Origin: Algoriphagus sp. AK58
GTDB lineage: Bacteria > Bacteroidota > Bacteroidia > Cytophagales > Cyclobacteriaceae
Reading direction: 5' to 3'
NCBI RefSeq assembly: GCF_014324365.1
Contig: NZ_QEIG01000001.1
Coordinates: forward strand, 186,001 to 250,000
Length of the DNA: 64,000 nt
The position numbers and the translations under genes are program-made. Below are positions 16,874 through 26,279 of this stretch, in pieces. The first letter of the stretch is position 1, and the number at the start of each line of letters is the position of its first letter. The notes under the pieces were generated by a model. That model saw nothing but the letters and a program-made list of their open reading frames with translations, did no database searches and was not told where the DNA came from.

Positions 16874-18190
16874 ATGATTTATCTTAAAAGACTTCTTCTG
16901 ATTTTTTTCTTGGCATTGGAAGTGGTTTCGGTTCATGCCCAAAAACTGATAGAAAAGCGTTCCTCTTTCTATGGATTTACCGGAACTTCCGGAGCGAATA
17001 TCCGGCAGTTTAATCAAATGCTCGAAGAAAGGGGACTTTCACCTCTAAGAAGTCGATACAGGTCGTATGGTCTAGGTTATCAGGCAAGAATCAATGACTT
17101 TTTGGTAGGATTTGAACTGTCGCAGCATCAAAGCAAATCCAGCGAATTGGATGACTTTCAGATCAAATACCGCACCTCCAGGGCTTTGTTAAATGTGGGG
17201 TATTCTCTTACCGAGGAAGGTAAATTCCAACTGATCCACTACATGTCACTGGGAATGGGGTATATGAATTTCCAAATGTTGCCGGAGGAACAAAGCAAGA
17301 ATTTGGAGTTGTTTCTTTTGGAACCAAAAGAAGGATTCATACTAAGGAAAAACGACATCCAAAAAGGCACCCAGTATTTTGGAGATTTTCTTACCGAGAT
17401 TGGCTTCCAGGCCAGTTATGATTTTGATCTTCCCGGCAGAAAAGAATCTCTTGAAATCCTGGCCAAAGTAGGCTATTCCTTCAGCCCTTTTGAAGGTAGT
17501 TGGACCATGAACGGTATTGCCTTTGACAATGCCCAAGCTGGGGCTTTTTTTAGAGTAGGAGCCGGAATTTCCCTTCCAGACCGGAACTTTTTCTATAAAG
17601 ATGCTTCTGTGGGTATTTCGTTGATCAGCGGAATCCACTTCTCAAGCCCGGAGAATTTCAATAAGGTGCTTTCCGACTATGGTTATCAACCTTTAGAGGG
17701 AAGGCCGTCCAACTGGGGACTGAGAATACTAGGAGAAACAGACGGACTTCTTTATGGGGTAGATGTGTTTAATTTATCCATGAAAGGTCAAGCTACCAAT
17801 TCTCAAAATCACAGCCTGAACAGCCTTCGGGTTTATGGGAATGCCGGAATTAAATTTTTCCAAATTAAAAATTTCGCCATAGGGGCAATGGGTGGCTTAG
17901 GTTATGGAAATATCCGTTACACGCTTTCAAGCAAAGAAAAGCCTGATTTTCCAGAGTTGTTCGAGCAAAGGAATTTCGATGGATATTTAAGATCTTCTGG
18001 TCTTATGCTGAAGCCGGAGATTCTCTTTGAGTATGGCCTTCCCATGACTAAAAGGAAATTTTTCGACTTGGTATTTACCGCAACTGCTGGATATGAAGCA
18101 GCTTTTCCAAGCTATAAATTAGGGGAAATATCCATGAGTGATTATTTATCAGCGCCATTTTTGACTTTAGGAATAGGTGTTAGACCCTAA
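16874..18190 (+). CDS. Exported protein of two similar halves, probable outer-membrane barrel
   Basis: 438 residues. The signal peptide ends in VSVHAQ (about residue 23). The mature protein consists of two similar units of about 200 residues. The first begins SFYGFTGTSGANIRQFNQML then GLSPLRSRYRSYGLG; the second, near residue 235, begins SVGISLISGIHFSSPENFNK then GYQPLEGRPSNWGL. Both continue into alternating hydrophobic and polar strands with G.G motifs and aromatic residues, as in outer-membrane beta-barrels. Its final residue is not the aromatic usual for such barrels (it ends GVRP). No family recognised. It follows the hybrid kinase by 55 bp on the same strand. Confidence 0.65.
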   Translation: MIYLKRLLLIFFLALEVVSVHAQKLIEKRSSFYGFTGTSGANIRQFNQMLEERGLSPLRSRYRSYGLGYQARINDFLVGFELSQHQSKSSELDDFQIKYRTSRALLNVGYSLTEEGKFQLIHYMSLGMGYMNFQMLPEEQSKNLELFLLEPKEGFILRKNDIQKGTQYFGDFLTEIGFQASYDFDLPGRKESLEILAKVGYSFSPFEGSWTMNGIAFDNAQAGAFFRVGAGISLPDRNFFYKDASVGISLISGIHFSSPENFNKVLSDYGYQPLEGRPSNWGLRILGETDGLLYGVDVFNLSMKGQATNSQNHSLNSLRVYGNAGIKFFQIKNFAIGAMGGLGYGNIRYTLSSKEKPDFPELFEQRNFDGYLRSSGLMLKPEILFEYGLPMTKRKFFDLVFTATAGYEAAFPSYKLGEISMSDYLSAPFLTLGIGVRP

Positions 18191-18279
18191 CTTCCTTTCC
18201 ATTTAAGAATTTTTTGAAAAGTCGTGTCAAAGATTTTCATTTTATTCGATTAATTCCCTGTTTATTGAAGATTTGATAT

Positions 18280-18287
18280 TACTTTTG
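18280..18287 (+). promoter_or_regulatory. -7 element (TACTTTTG) of the methionine operon
   Basis: A perfect TAnnTTTG match ending seven bases before the first base of riboswitch helix P1, so the predicted transcription start falls at the aptamer boundary. The -33 region (CCTG, 19 nt upstream) is poor. Confidence 0.6.
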
Positions 18288-18293
18288 GATTGG

Positions 18294-18389
18294 CTTATCG
18301 AGAAAGACCGAGGGAAGGGCCCTGTGACGTCTTAGCAACCTGTACACAAGGTGCTAACTCCCGTTCCGGAAATGCCGGAAAAAGATGAG
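18294..18389 (+). promoter_or_regulatory. SAM-I (S-box) riboswitch
   Basis: The S-box core is readable: CTTATC (P1 5' strand, 18294-18299), GAGGGA and GGCCC of the P2 region, TTAGCAACC, then AAGGTGCTAACTCC, a P4 hairpin TTCCGG/CCGGAA (18364-18369 with 18375-18380), and GATGAG (18384-18389) closing P1 with one G-U pair. SAM-I aptamers bind S-adenosylmethionine and turn off methionine genes, which fits the metH-metF operon that follows. The expression platform (18390-18458) is not a classic strong terminator: only CACG/CGTG (18403-18406, 18417-18420) followed by TTTT is seen, so translational or weak-terminator control is possible. Confidence 0.93.
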
Positions 18390-18458
18390 CGGAAAGAATA
18401 CCCACGTACTTTTCTCCGTGTTTTGCTCGATTGGCTTTTTGAATTGACTATAAAAAAG

Positions 18459-19514
18459 ATGCAAAACAGAACGGAAACCCTACTCCAAGCTATTCAACAT
18501 AGGATATTGATTCTTGACGGGGCCATGGGTACCATGATTCAGCGTTACACGTTGTCTGAGGAAGATTTCAGGACTCCAGCTCTTCAGGATCATCCCAAGG
18601 CACTGAAAGGGAATAATGATCTCCTTTCTCTAAGCCGTCCCGATATCATCAAAGCAATCCATAAGGAATATTTGGAAGCAGGGGCAGATATCATTGAAAC
18701 CAATACCTTTTCCGCTACGACCGTTGCCCAAGAAGATTATGGGCTTTCTCATTTGGCCTATCAGATCAATTTTGAATCTGCCAAGCTTGCACGAGAAGTG
18801 GCCGATGCATTTACTGCAAAAGATTCCTCCAAACCACGATTTGTGGCAGGGGCAGTTGGTCCGACTAACCGAACAGCCTCCATTTCTCCAGATGTCAATG
18901 ATCCCGGATATAGGGCGATTACTTTTGACCAACTGGCGGAGGCTTATTCAGAGCAGGTAAGAGGATTGCTGGATGGAGGATCAGATATCATTTTGATTGA
19001 AACCATCTTTGATACGCTCAATGCCAAGGCCGCGCTTTTTGCTGTGCAGGAAGTGTATGAAGAAAGAGGAATACCATTGGATCCAAAAGAAGGTGGGGTG
19101 CCGATTATGATTTCGGGAACGATTACCGATGCATCAGGCAGGACTCTATCCGGTCAGACCACGGAAGCTTTTTTGATTTCAGTTTCGCATGTGCCTTTGC
19201 TTTCAGTAGGCTTGAATTGTGCTTTGGGAGCCAAAGAATTGAGACCTTATCTCAAGGTTCTTTCTCAGAAATCTCCTTTCTATGTCTCTGCTTATCCCAA
19301 TGCCGGCTTGCCCAACGAGTTTGGCGCTTATGACCAAGGAGCCAATGAAATGGCGGATCAAGTAAGGGAATTCTTAAGGGAAAGGATGCTGAATATTCTT
19401 GGTGGTTGCTGCGGCACTACTCCGGAACATATTCGGGCATTAGCAAAAATGGCAGCTGAATTTCAGCCCAGAAAAATCGAAGAGGAATTAGAAGAGGAGG
19501 AAAGCAATGCCTAA
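18459..19514 (+). CDS. metH: Methionine synthase, homocysteine-binding (N-terminal) subunit
   Basis: 351 residues from the ATG at 18459; the longer frame back to 18351 runs into the riboswitch and is rejected. This is the Hcy-binding barrel of cobalamin-dependent Met[13 protein letters not shown] at the start, [22 protein letters not shown], and the zinc-binding cysteines in GLNCALGA and [11 protein letters not shown]. It activates homocysteine for methyl transfer. The gene ends in [10 protein letters not shown] and overlaps the next metH part by 8 nt in another frame, so the protein is made separately from the folate/B12 part. The two parts sum to 1251 residues, the length of a normal single-chain MetH. 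Confidence 0.93.
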   Translation: MQNRTETLLQAIQHRILILDGAMGTMIQRYTLSEEDFRTPALQDHPKALKGNNDLLSLSRPDIIKAIHKEYLEAGADIIETNTFSATTVAQEDYGLSHLAYQINFESAKLAREVADAFTAKDSSKPRFVAGAVGPTNRTASISPDVNDPGYRAITFDQLAEAYSEQVRGLLDGGSDIILIETIFDTLNAKAALFAVQEVYEERGIPLDPKEGGVPIMISGTITDASGRTLSGQTTEAFLISVSHVPLLSVGLNCALGAKELRPYLKVLSQKSPFYVSAYPNAGLPNEFGAYDQGANEMADQVREFLRERMLNILGGCCGTTPEHIRALAKMAAEFQPRKIEEELEEEESNA

Positions 19515-22209
19515 GCAAGATTATTTGAAACTTTCAGGCCTTGAGCCTTTGGTTTTCACCCCGACAATCAATTTTGTTAATATCGGTGAGCGGACAAATA
19601 TTACCGGTTCTAAGAAATTTGCCCGCCTTATCTTAAGTGGCAACTATGATGATGCGCTGGAAATTGCCTTAGATCAAGTTCGTGGTGGAGCCCAGGTATT
19701 GGACGTCTGTATGGATGAGGGGATGCTCGATGGGGAATTTGCAATGGTCAGATTTCTTAATTTGATTGCTTCAGAACCGGAAATCAGCCGGATTCCTATC
19801 ATGATCGACAGTTCCAAGTGGAGCATTATCCTTGCAGGCCTTAAGTGTGTGCAGGGAAAAGGGATCGTCAACTCAATTTCTCTCAAGAATGGGGAAGAGG
19901 AATTTATCCAACAGGCGAAGACCATCAAGAAATTTGGTGCAGCCGTAGTCGTAATGGCCTTTGACGAAAAAGGTCAGGCGGACACCTACGAGAGAAGAAT
20001 CCAAATTTGCGAACGCAGCTACCGTATCCTGGTGGATCGAGTTAAATTCAATCCACAGGACATCATTTTTGACCCGAACATTTTCCCCGTTGCCACAGGG
20101 ATGGAGGAGCATCGCAGAAATGCCCTGGACTTTTTCCTTGCTACTAAATGGATCAAGGAAAACCTTCCAGGAGCTAAGGTAAGTGGAGGAGTTAGTAACG
20201 TCTCCTTTTCCTTTCGAGGCAATGACCGGGTGAGGGAAGCTATGCATGCTGCCTTCCTTTACCATGCCATTCATCATGGTATGGACATGGGTATTGTCAA
20301 TCCAACGATGCTGGAGGTGTATGACGATATTCCAAAAGATTTGCTGGAACGTGTGGAGGATGTGCTTTTTGACCGTAGGGAAGATGCCACAGAGCGACTT
20401 TTGGATTTTGCAGAAACCGTGAAATCTTCCGGTAAAAAAGAAGCTGTCAACGAAGCCTGGAGGTCACAGCCTGTTGCCAAACGAATCGAACATGCGCTGG
20501 TAAAGGGGATCTTGGACTACATCATCGAAGATACCGAAGTAGCCCGTCAGGAACTGGTCAACCCACTTAAAGTCATCGAAGGACCCTTGATGGACGGAAT
20601 GAACGTAGTGGGTGATTTGTTTGGAGAAGGAAAAATGTTTCTTCCTCAAGTGGTGAAATCTGCCCGCGTAATGAAAAAGGCAGTGGCGTATCTTGAGCCC
20701 TTTATGCCTTTACCGGAGGAAGGACAGGAAGCTTCTTCCTTGAAAAAGATCCTGCTTGCCACCGTAAAAGGCGACGTGCATGATATCGGAAAAAATATCG
20801 TCGGAGTCGTGTTGGCCTGTAATAGCTATCAGATCATTGACCTTGGCGTAATGGTCGATGCCCAGAAAATCATTGACGAAGCGATCAAGAACAAGGTAGA
20901 TATCATCGGATTGAGTGGACTCATTACACCATCATTGGACGAAATGGTCAATGTGGCTTCCGAAATGGAGCGCCAGGGCTTAAAGATTCCATTGTTGATC
21001 GGCGGGGCTACCACTTCCAGAATTCACACGGCTGTAAAAATTGATCCGGTCTACTCCGGAACGGTGGTTCATGTCACAGATGCAAGTAAGTCAGTACCGA
21101 TCGCAGGTGAGGCTATATCCGAAGAAACCAAAGAGACTTTCCATAAGGAAATCAAAGAAACATACCGTTTGCTTCGTGAAGAACACGAGGCAAAGCAATC
21201 CGTGAAGCAGCTGGTCAGCTATGAGGAAGCCAAAGCCAATCCGGTGGAAATTGACTGGAGTTCCTTTGAGCCAGTTGAGCCCAATAAGTTAGGAAGAACG
21301 GTCTTGGAAGACCTAGACTTGACCGTGCTGAGGAAATACATCGACTGGACACCTTTTTTCAGCACATGGATGCTTAGTGGGAAATATCCCAAAATCTTGG
21401 AAGATCCGATTGTAGGAGAGGAGGCAAAACGTCTTTTCTCAGATGCACAAACCATGCTTGACCGAATCATAGCCGAGCGTTGGCTTTCAGCTAAAGCGGT
21501 GTTTACACTTTCACCGGTGAAGCGAATCCATGACGATGCCGTGGTATTGGAACCCAATGATGAGAATGTGGAAGTAGCCAGATTCCACTTTTTGCGTCAG
21601 CAAGGCAAAAAAGGAAAGGGAGTGCCTAATAGATCCTTAGCAGACTACCTGCACCCTGAAAAAACAGATTATTTAGGCTGTTTTGCTGTTACTGCAGGTT
21701 TGGGTATGGAGGCGAAGCTTGCTGAATTCCAAACCTCTGGTGATGATTACAATGATATCCTATTCAAAGCATTGGCAGATCGATTGGCAGAAGCAGCTGC
21801 AGAATACGTCCATGAGGTGGTGAGAAAGGATTATTGGGGTTATTCCAAAGAAGAAAGTTTGGATAACGATTCCTTGATCCGAGAAGAATACCTCGGGATC
21901 CGGCCTGCGCCGGGATATCCGGCTTGTCCAGAACATTCAGAAAAGGAAACCATTGCCAAGCTGTTAGATTTGGAAAACACGGTTGGAATCACCCTTACAT
22001 CCAGCTATGCGATGTATCCGACCAGTTCTGTTTCCGGATTTTACTTTGGTCACCCTGAGTCAAAATACTTTGGGTTGGGCAAAATCGCCGAAGACCAAGT
22101 GGCCAGCTACGCTATGAGAAAGGGAATTTCCATTGAGAAGGCCGAACGATTGCTATCCCCCAATTTGGCTTACACGCCATCCAACCTATTAGCGAATCAA
22201 ACTGTATGA
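19507..22209 (+). CDS. metH: Methionine synthase, folate-, cobalamin- and SAM-binding subunit
   Basis: 900 residues from the ATG at 19507, which has GAGGAGG six bases upstream, an unusually good ribosome site for this genome. Domains in order: pterin-binding barrel ([37 protein letters not shown]), the cobalamin cap and Rossmann domains ([17 protein letters not shown] carries the B12-ligating His in [28 protein letters not shown]) and the reactivation domain ([15 protein letters not shown]). It moves the methyl group from methyl-tetrahydrofolate to homocysteine via cobalamin. It overlaps the upstream part by 8 nt and metF by 4 nt, so all three are translated together under the SAM riboswitch. 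Confidence 0.95.
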   Translation: MPKQDYLKLSGLEPLVFTPTINFVNIGERTNITGSKKFARLILSGNYDDALEIALDQVRGGAQVLDVCMDEGMLDGEFAMVRFLNLIASEPEISRIPIMIDSSKWSIILAGLKCVQGKGIVNSISLKNGEEEFIQQAKTIKKFGAAVVVMAFDEKGQADTYERRIQICERSYRILVDRVKFNPQDIIFDPNIFPVATGMEEHRRNALDFFLATKWIKENLPGAKVSGGVSNVSFSFRGNDRVREAMHAAFLYHAIHHGMDMGIVNPTMLEVYDDIPKDLLERVEDVLFDRREDATERLLDFAETVKSSGKKEAVNEAWRSQPVAKRIEHALVKGILDYIIEDTEVARQELVNPLKVIEGPLMDGMNVVGDLFGEGKMFLPQVVKSARVMKKAVAYLEPFMPLPEEGQEASSLKKILLATVKGDVHDIGKNIVGVVLACNSYQIIDLGVMVDAQKIIDEAIKNKVDIIGLSGLITPSLDEMVNVASEMERQGLKIPLLIGGATTSRIHTAVKIDPVYSGTVVHVTDASKSVPIAGEAISEETKETFHKEIKETYRLLREEHEAKQSVKQLVSYEEAKANPVEIDWSSFEPVEPNKLGRTVLEDLDLTVLRKYIDWTPFFSTWMLSGKYPKILEDPIVGEEAKRLFSDAQTMLDRIIAERWLSAKAVFTLSPVKRIHDDAVVLEPNDENVEVARFHFLRQQGKKGKGVPNRSLADYLHPEKTDYLGCFAVTAGLGMEAKLAEFQTSGDDYNDILFKALADRLAEAAAEYVHEVVRKDYWGYSKEESLDNDSLIREEYLGIRPAPGYPACPEHSEKETIAKLLDLENTVGITLTSSYAMYPTSSVSGFYFGHPESKYFGLGKIAEDQVASYAMRKGISIEKAERLLSPNLAYTPSNLLANQTV

Positions 22210-23156
22210 AGATTACCGAACACCTGAAAAACGCAAAATCCACACTTTTTTCATTTGAAATATTGCCTCCATTGAAGGGGCAAAGTCTCAGGGAACTTTT
22301 GGAAGGAATAGCCCCTTTGATGGAATTCAAACCTCCCTTTGTGGATGTGACCTACCATAGGGAAGAGTATATCTATAAGAAGCATCCAAATGGGCTTTTG
22401 GAAAAAGTAAGTACCAAAAAGCGCCCGGGAACAGTCGGAATATGTGCGGCAATCATGAACCGATTTCATGTGGATGCAGTACCTCATTTGCTCTGTGGAG
22501 GATTTACAAAAGAAGAAACAGAGAACGCGTTGATTGATTTGAATTTTATCGGAGTTGATAACGTGTTGGCTCTTCGAGGTGATGCACCAAAGGCTGAGCG
22601 TTTTACTCCGGAACCCGCAGGGCATAGTTATGCCAGCGAATTGGTGGAGCAGATTGTCAAAATGAATCAGGGGAAATATCTGCACGAAGAAACTGAAAAC
22701 AGCTTTCATACGGATTTTTGTGTTGGTGTAGCCGGTTATCCGGAGAAGCACTTTGAGGCTCCTTCCCTTAAGTTTGATCTGAAGTATTTGAAAGAAAAAA
22801 TCGACAAAGGGGCAGAGTACATCGTGACTCAGATGTTTTTTGACAATCAAAAGTACTTCGATTATGTGGCCAAAGTCCGCGAAGCAGGTATTGATGTTCC
22901 CGTCATACCGGGAATTAAACCTATTACCACGTTGAGTCAGATTACCATGCTTCCGAGAACTTTCTTTTTGGATCTTCCGGATGCCCTGACGGATGAACTC
23001 GAAAAGTGCAAAACCAATGCAGAGGTGAAAGAAGTGGGAATTGCATGGGCCATTCAGCAATGTAAAGAACTGGTGGATGCAAAAGTGCCCTCTTTGCATT
23101 TCTACACCATGAGTAAGGCGGATGCGACTTACAAAGTGGCTAAAGAGGTCTTTTAA
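22206..23156 (+). CDS. metF: Methylenetetrahydrofolate reductase
   Basis: 316 residues, normal for MetF. Conserved stretches are [10 protein letters not shown] at the start, [53 protein letters not shown] and [20 protein letters not shown]. This FAD enzyme reduces methylene-tetrahydrofolate to methyl-tetrahydrofolate, the methyl donor used by MetH. Its ATG overlaps the metH stop (ATGA), so it is the last gene of the SAM-controlled operon. Two hairpins follow its stop codon. Confidence 0.95.
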   Translation: MKITEHLKNAKSTLFSFEILPPLKGQSLRELLEGIAPLMEFKPPFVDVTYHREEYIYKKHPNGLLEKVSTKKRPGTVGICAAIMNRFHVDAVPHLLCGGFTKEETENALIDLNFIGVDNVLALRGDAPKAERFTPEPAGHSYASELVEQIVKMNQGKYLHEETENSFHTDFCVGVAGYPEKHFEAPSLKFDLKYLKEKIDKGAEYIVTQMFFDNQKYFDYVAKVREAGIDVPVIPGIKPITTLSQITMLPRTFFLDLPDALTDELEKCKTNAEVKEVGIAWAIQQCKELVDAKVPSLHFYTMSKADATYKVAKEVF

Positions 23157-23187
23157 AACCTTTGAGGTCTTCATGGCCTCGGAGGTT
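23157..23187 (+). repeat. 11-bp hairpin immediately after metF
   Basis: AACCTTTGAGG (23157-23167) pairs with CCTCGGAGGTT (23177-23187) with two G-U pairs. It begins one base after the metF stop codon. No T-run follows, so it may be an mRNA 3'-end stabiliser or a repetitive palindrome. Confidence 0.55.
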
Positions 23188-23198
23188 TAGTTCATTAA

Positions 23199-23241
23199 GT
23201 GGAACCTTTGGGGTTTTCGAAAGTCCAAAGGTTCTGACCAC
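23199..23241. repeat. Second palindrome after metF
   Basis: AACCTTTGG (23203-23211) pairs with CCAAAGGTT (23225-23233), extended by GTGG (23199-23202) and CCAC (23238-23241) across a short bulge. The core resembles the first hairpin (AACCTTTG) and the palindrome at 2821-2845. Confidence 0.6.
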
Positions 23242-23288
23242 TCTTCCTATTTTTCTGAGCATTTTCTCTATTCTGCCTATCTTCGGGC

Positions 23289-24140
23289 ATGATTCAGTTG
23301 ATCGAATGTCCTAGGGATGCCATGCAGGGAATCCCTGAATTTATAGATACAGCCATCAAGGCAGCTTACATCAATCAGCTGTTAGAGGTGGGTTTTCACA
23401 CAATTGATTTTGGGAGCTTTGTGAGCCCCAAGGCGATTCCACAGATGCGGGATACAGCCGAGGTGTTGGAAATGCTCGATTTGCATAAGTCCAAATCCAA
23501 GCTTTTGGCGATCGTTGCCAATGTTAGAGGAGCAGACGATGCCCTTCAATTTCAGGAAATCGATTATCTGGGTTTTCCTCTTTCGGTTTCTGAGACCTTT
23601 CAGCACCGAAATACGAATGCCAGTATTGAAGAGGCGCTAAAGACCGTAGAAGCGATTCAAAACCTGTGTGAAGCCAAAGGAAAAAAGCAGGTGGTATATC
23701 TCAGTATGGGCTTTGGAAATCCTTACGGTGATCCCTATTCTCCGGAATTGATCGCAGAGTTTGTGGAAAAATTGGCCCAATTGCAGATTGAGACGGTTTC
23801 ACTTTCTGACACCATCGGTCTGGCTACTCCTGAATTAATTACTCAGCTTTTTGAAGTGCAGACCCAGGCATTTCCCCAGATTCAGTTTGGAGCACATTTA
23901 CATAGTCGATTGGATTCTATAGAGGAAAAAGTAATTGCAGCATTGAAAGGTGGCTGCCGAAGGTTTGATGGAGCACTCCAAGGATTTGGTGGTTGTCCGA
24001 TGGCCAAGGATGAACTTGTGGGAAACATGGCCACTGAAGTCATGGTGAACGCTTTGGAAAAGCAAGGTTTTGAGCTTCGATTGAATAAGTCAGAACTTGC
24101 TGAATCTTTGAAGCTTGCCCGTTTTGTCTTTAATTCCTGA
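23289..24140 (+). CDS. Hydroxymethylglutaryl-CoA lyase family protein
   Basis: 283 residues, the length of bacterial HMG-CoA lyases. A TIM barrel of the DRE-type is visible: ECPRDAMQGIPEF (the metal- and substrate-binding (P)RD..Q segment), GFHTIDFGSFVSPKAIPQM, LSDTIGLATP, GAHLHSR (metal-binding HLH) and the active-site loop FGGCPMAKDELVGNMATE containing the catalytic Cys. The reaction splits HMG-CoA to acetyl-CoA and acetoacetate, the last step of leucine breakdown. The usual V(E)VGPRD start is E-C-PRD here. It ends 3 bp before a PepSY-protein gene. Confidence 0.88.
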   Translation: MIQLIECPRDAMQGIPEFIDTAIKAAYINQLLEVGFHTIDFGSFVSPKAIPQMRDTAEVLEMLDLHKSKSKLLAIVANVRGADDALQFQEIDYLGFPLSVSETFQHRNTNASIEEALKTVEAIQNLCEAKGKKQVVYLSMGFGNPYGDPYSPELIAEFVEKLAQLQIETVSLSDTIGLATPELITQLFEVQTQAFPQIQFGAHLHSRLDSIEEKVIAALKGGCRRFDGALQGFGGCPMAKDELVGNMATEVMVNALEKQGFELRLNKSELAESLKLARFVFNS

Positions 24141-24143
24141 TTG

Positions 24144-24695
24144 ATGTCTGATATTAAGGTTCAAAGTAAAGTCAAGGCACTTCGATGGTTGCGCAGCATC
24201 CACAAATGGCTGGGGATTCCATTGATTGTATTTTTCTTATTGATCGGGATTACTTCCATTTTGCTGGCTTGGAAAAAGAAGGCAGAACTTTTGCCTCCTA
24301 CCTTAGAATCAAAAGTTGAAAACGGAACTTGGATTTTGCCTTCTGAAATGGTCCGTATCGGGGAGGAGGAGATGAAAAAGCTTGGAAAAGATCCGGAGGT
24401 GGACCGAATTGATATTCGCCCTGACAAAGGAACCGCCAAAGTGACCTTTAAAACCCATTTTACCGAAGTACAGGTGGATGGTTTTTCAGGAGAAGTCCTT
24501 TCTGTCGGTACGCGACATTCTGACTGGATTGAGAAAGTTCATGATGGCAGTATAATTGACTATTATACCTCCGGAGACGAAGGGGCCAAGTTGACTTATT
24601 CTACCCTAGTTTCTATTGGTTTGATCTTTTTGGCAATCAGCGGGTTTTACCTCTGGTATTATCCCAAGGTGGTCAGAAAGTTGAAGGGGAAATAG
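24144..24695 (+). CDS. PepSY-associated membrane protein
   Basis: 183 residues from the ATG at 24144 (the TTG at 24141 is possible). Two membrane helices flank a periplasmic domain: LGIPLIVFFLLIGITSILLAW (about residues 23-43, preceded by RWLRSIHKW) and LVSIGLIFLAISGFYLWYYP near the C terminus. The middle carries a PepSY-like region (FKTHFTEVQVDGFSGEVLSV). Such proteins are often linked to iron or redox uptake in Bacteroidota. It follows HMG-CoA lyase by 3 bp and is convergent with dprA, one base apart. Confidence 0.8.
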   Translation: MSDIKVQSKVKALRWLRSIHKWLGIPLIVFFLLIGITSILLAWKKKAELLPPTLESKVENGTWILPSEMVRIGEEEMKKLGKDPEVDRIDIRPDKGTAKVTFKTHFTEVQVDGFSGEVLSVGTRHSDWIEKVHDGSIIDYYTSGDEGAKLTYSTLVSIGLIFLAISGFYLWYYPKVVRKLKGK

Positions 24696-24696
24696 G

Positions 24697-25824
24697 CTAA
24701 ACCAAAAGCTTAAATTTTTTCCCGGGAAGAGATTTGACGATTCCTTCAAATTCCAAAGAAAGGAGTTTGGAGGAAAGGATTCCAATTGGAATTTCCGTCG
24801 CGTAAGAGATAAGATCAATTTCGGATTCACCTTTTTCCTGCAGATGGCAAAGAATGGCTTTTTCCTCTTCATCTCTTCCTGACAAATCCAAGGTGGGTTT
24901 GCTCACCTTTTCCTCTCCAGGCTTAGACCAAAATAATGCCTCTGCGATGTCTCCAGGACCAGTGTAGATAGAAGCTTTCATCTTTTTGATCAGCTGATTG
25001 CATCCTTCCGAAAAAGTGGATTGTAAATTTCCTGGCACAGCAAAAACTTCTTTATCATAACTGTAGGCAATCTCAGCGGTGATCAAAGCGCCTCCTTTTT
25101 CTGCGGCTTCCACCACAATCAATGCATCCGAAAGCCCCGCAATAATTCGATTTCGGGCGGGGAAATTACCGGGAACCATCTTACTTCCCGGTGCATACTC
25201 TGACATAAGCAGTCCGGTTTCTTGTAGTTGTTCGGCTGTCTTTCTATGGGCAGCAGGATAAATGTAATCCAATGGGGAACCCATAATTGCTATGGTGGGG
25301 AGGCCTGCTTGGAGAGCAGCCCTGTGCGCCTCGATATCGATACCATAGGCCAATCCTGAGATGATGACCGGCTGATAAGGAAGGAGGTCTTCTACGATTT
25401 TCTTGGTAATGGTTTTGCCATAACTCGTAGCATTCCTTGTCCCTACGATGCCGATACTCCGGTCAAAGTTCAGATCACCTTTTCCTTGTGTGAAAAGAAT
25501 TACTGGCGCATCTTCGATGGATTTTAGCCGCTGAGGAAACTGCGAAGAAGAGGAGATGTGAATCTGGAACCCTTTTTTGTTGCAGGTTTCGATTACCTCG
25601 TCCGCAGTTTTTAACAGTGAAAATTCTTGTTTTTGAAGTTCAAGAAGTTTTTCGCCCACTCGGGGTATTTTGGAAGCTTTTCCTTTGGTAAGCTTGAAAA
25701 AGTGCTGGGGGGAACCACTATAAGCGACGATGGCTTTAAAAAGTGTAGGCCCAACCTTGGGTGCAAGCGCTAATGCAACATGATATCGGAGTTGCTCATG
25801 ATCCGGATCTAGAATTAAGTTCAT
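24697..25824 (-). CDS. dprA: DNA-processing protein DprA
   Basis: 375 residues. After an N-terminal helical domain (LALAPKVGPTLFKAI) comes the Rossmann-like core with GIVGTRNATSYGK, VISGLAYGIDIEAHRAAL, IAIMGSPLDYIYPAAHR and the diagnostic GNFPARNRIIAGLS, KGGALITAEIA, VFAVPGNL stretches. A C-terminal winged-helix domain is present (about 310-375). DprA loads RecA on single-stranded DNA in natural transformation and recombination. Its start lies inside the end of the MerR gene by 29 nt, a fixed arrangement in many Bacteroidota. Confidence 0.95.
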   Translation of the reverse strand: MNLILDPDHEQLRYHVALALAPKVGPTLFKAIVAYSGSPQHFFKLTKGKASKIPRVGEKLLELQKQEFSLLKTADEVIETCNKKGFQIHISSSSQFPQRLKSIEDAPVILFTQGKGDLNFDRSIGIVGTRNATSYGKTITKKIVEDLLPYQPVIISGLAYGIDIEAHRAALQAGLPTIAIMGSPLDYIYPAAHRKTAEQLQETGLLMSEYAPGSKMVPGNFPARNRIIAGLSDALIVVEAAEKGGALITAEIAYSYDKEVFAVPGNLQSTFSEGCNQLIKKMKASIYTGPGDIAEALFWSKPGEEKVSKPTLDLSGRDEEEKAILCHLQEKGESEIDLISYATEIPIGILSSKLLSLEFEGIVKSLPGKKFKLLV

Positions 25825-26149
25825 GCTTCAGATTGATTAAAAAGTCCTTGATTTCCTGAAGTTTCTGTACGGCTGCCACTTTGTCAAAACCTTGCTGCTT
25901 TCCAGAAGCAATCACTTCCTGAGCACCCTGAAGCGTATAGCCCTTTTCTTTTACCAGGTGATAGACATACCTTATTTTTTGGATATCGTCTTTGGTGTAG
26001 CGACGGTTTCCTTTTTTGTCCTTTTTAGGCCGGATAATATCAAATTCTCCCTCCCAATAGCGAATCAGGGAGGCAGCTACTTTAAACATATCAGCCACTT
26101 CTCCGATGGAATAATATTTCTTCTCAATTTCTCGCTCTTTGTAAGGCAC
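25796..26149 (-). CDS. MerR-family transcriptional regulator
   Basis: 117 residues starting at a GTG (26149): the family N terminus PYKEREIEKKYYSIGEVADMF begins immediately after it and no ATG lies nearby in frame. The winged-helix part has SIGEVADMFKVAASLIRYWEGEF and GNRRYTKDDIQKIRYVYHLV, then a coiled C-terminal helix. No effector cysteines are present. It overlaps dprA by 29 nt and probably shares its transcript. The target genes are unknown. Confidence 0.88.
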   Translation of the reverse strand: MPYKEREIEKKYYSIGEVADMFKVAASLIRYWEGEFDIIRPKKDKKGNRRYTKDDIQKIRYVYHLVKEKGYTLQGAQEVIASGKQQGFDKVAAVQKLQEIKDFLINLKHELNSRSGS

Positions 26150-26279
26150 AGCAGGATTGATTTTTAATAGGTTGACAAAGCACCTGGATTCCGGTAAATA
26201 CTAAAAACGAACTAAAATAGGAAAATCGTACATCAGTTCAAGCTTCACTTGAAGCAAAGCACATAAAAAAACGGTGAAT

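Noticed and set aside
18459..19514. metH split as a simple sequencing error
   Set aside because: Not excluded, but the second frame has its own well-placed ATG and ribosome site, so a true split is favoured.
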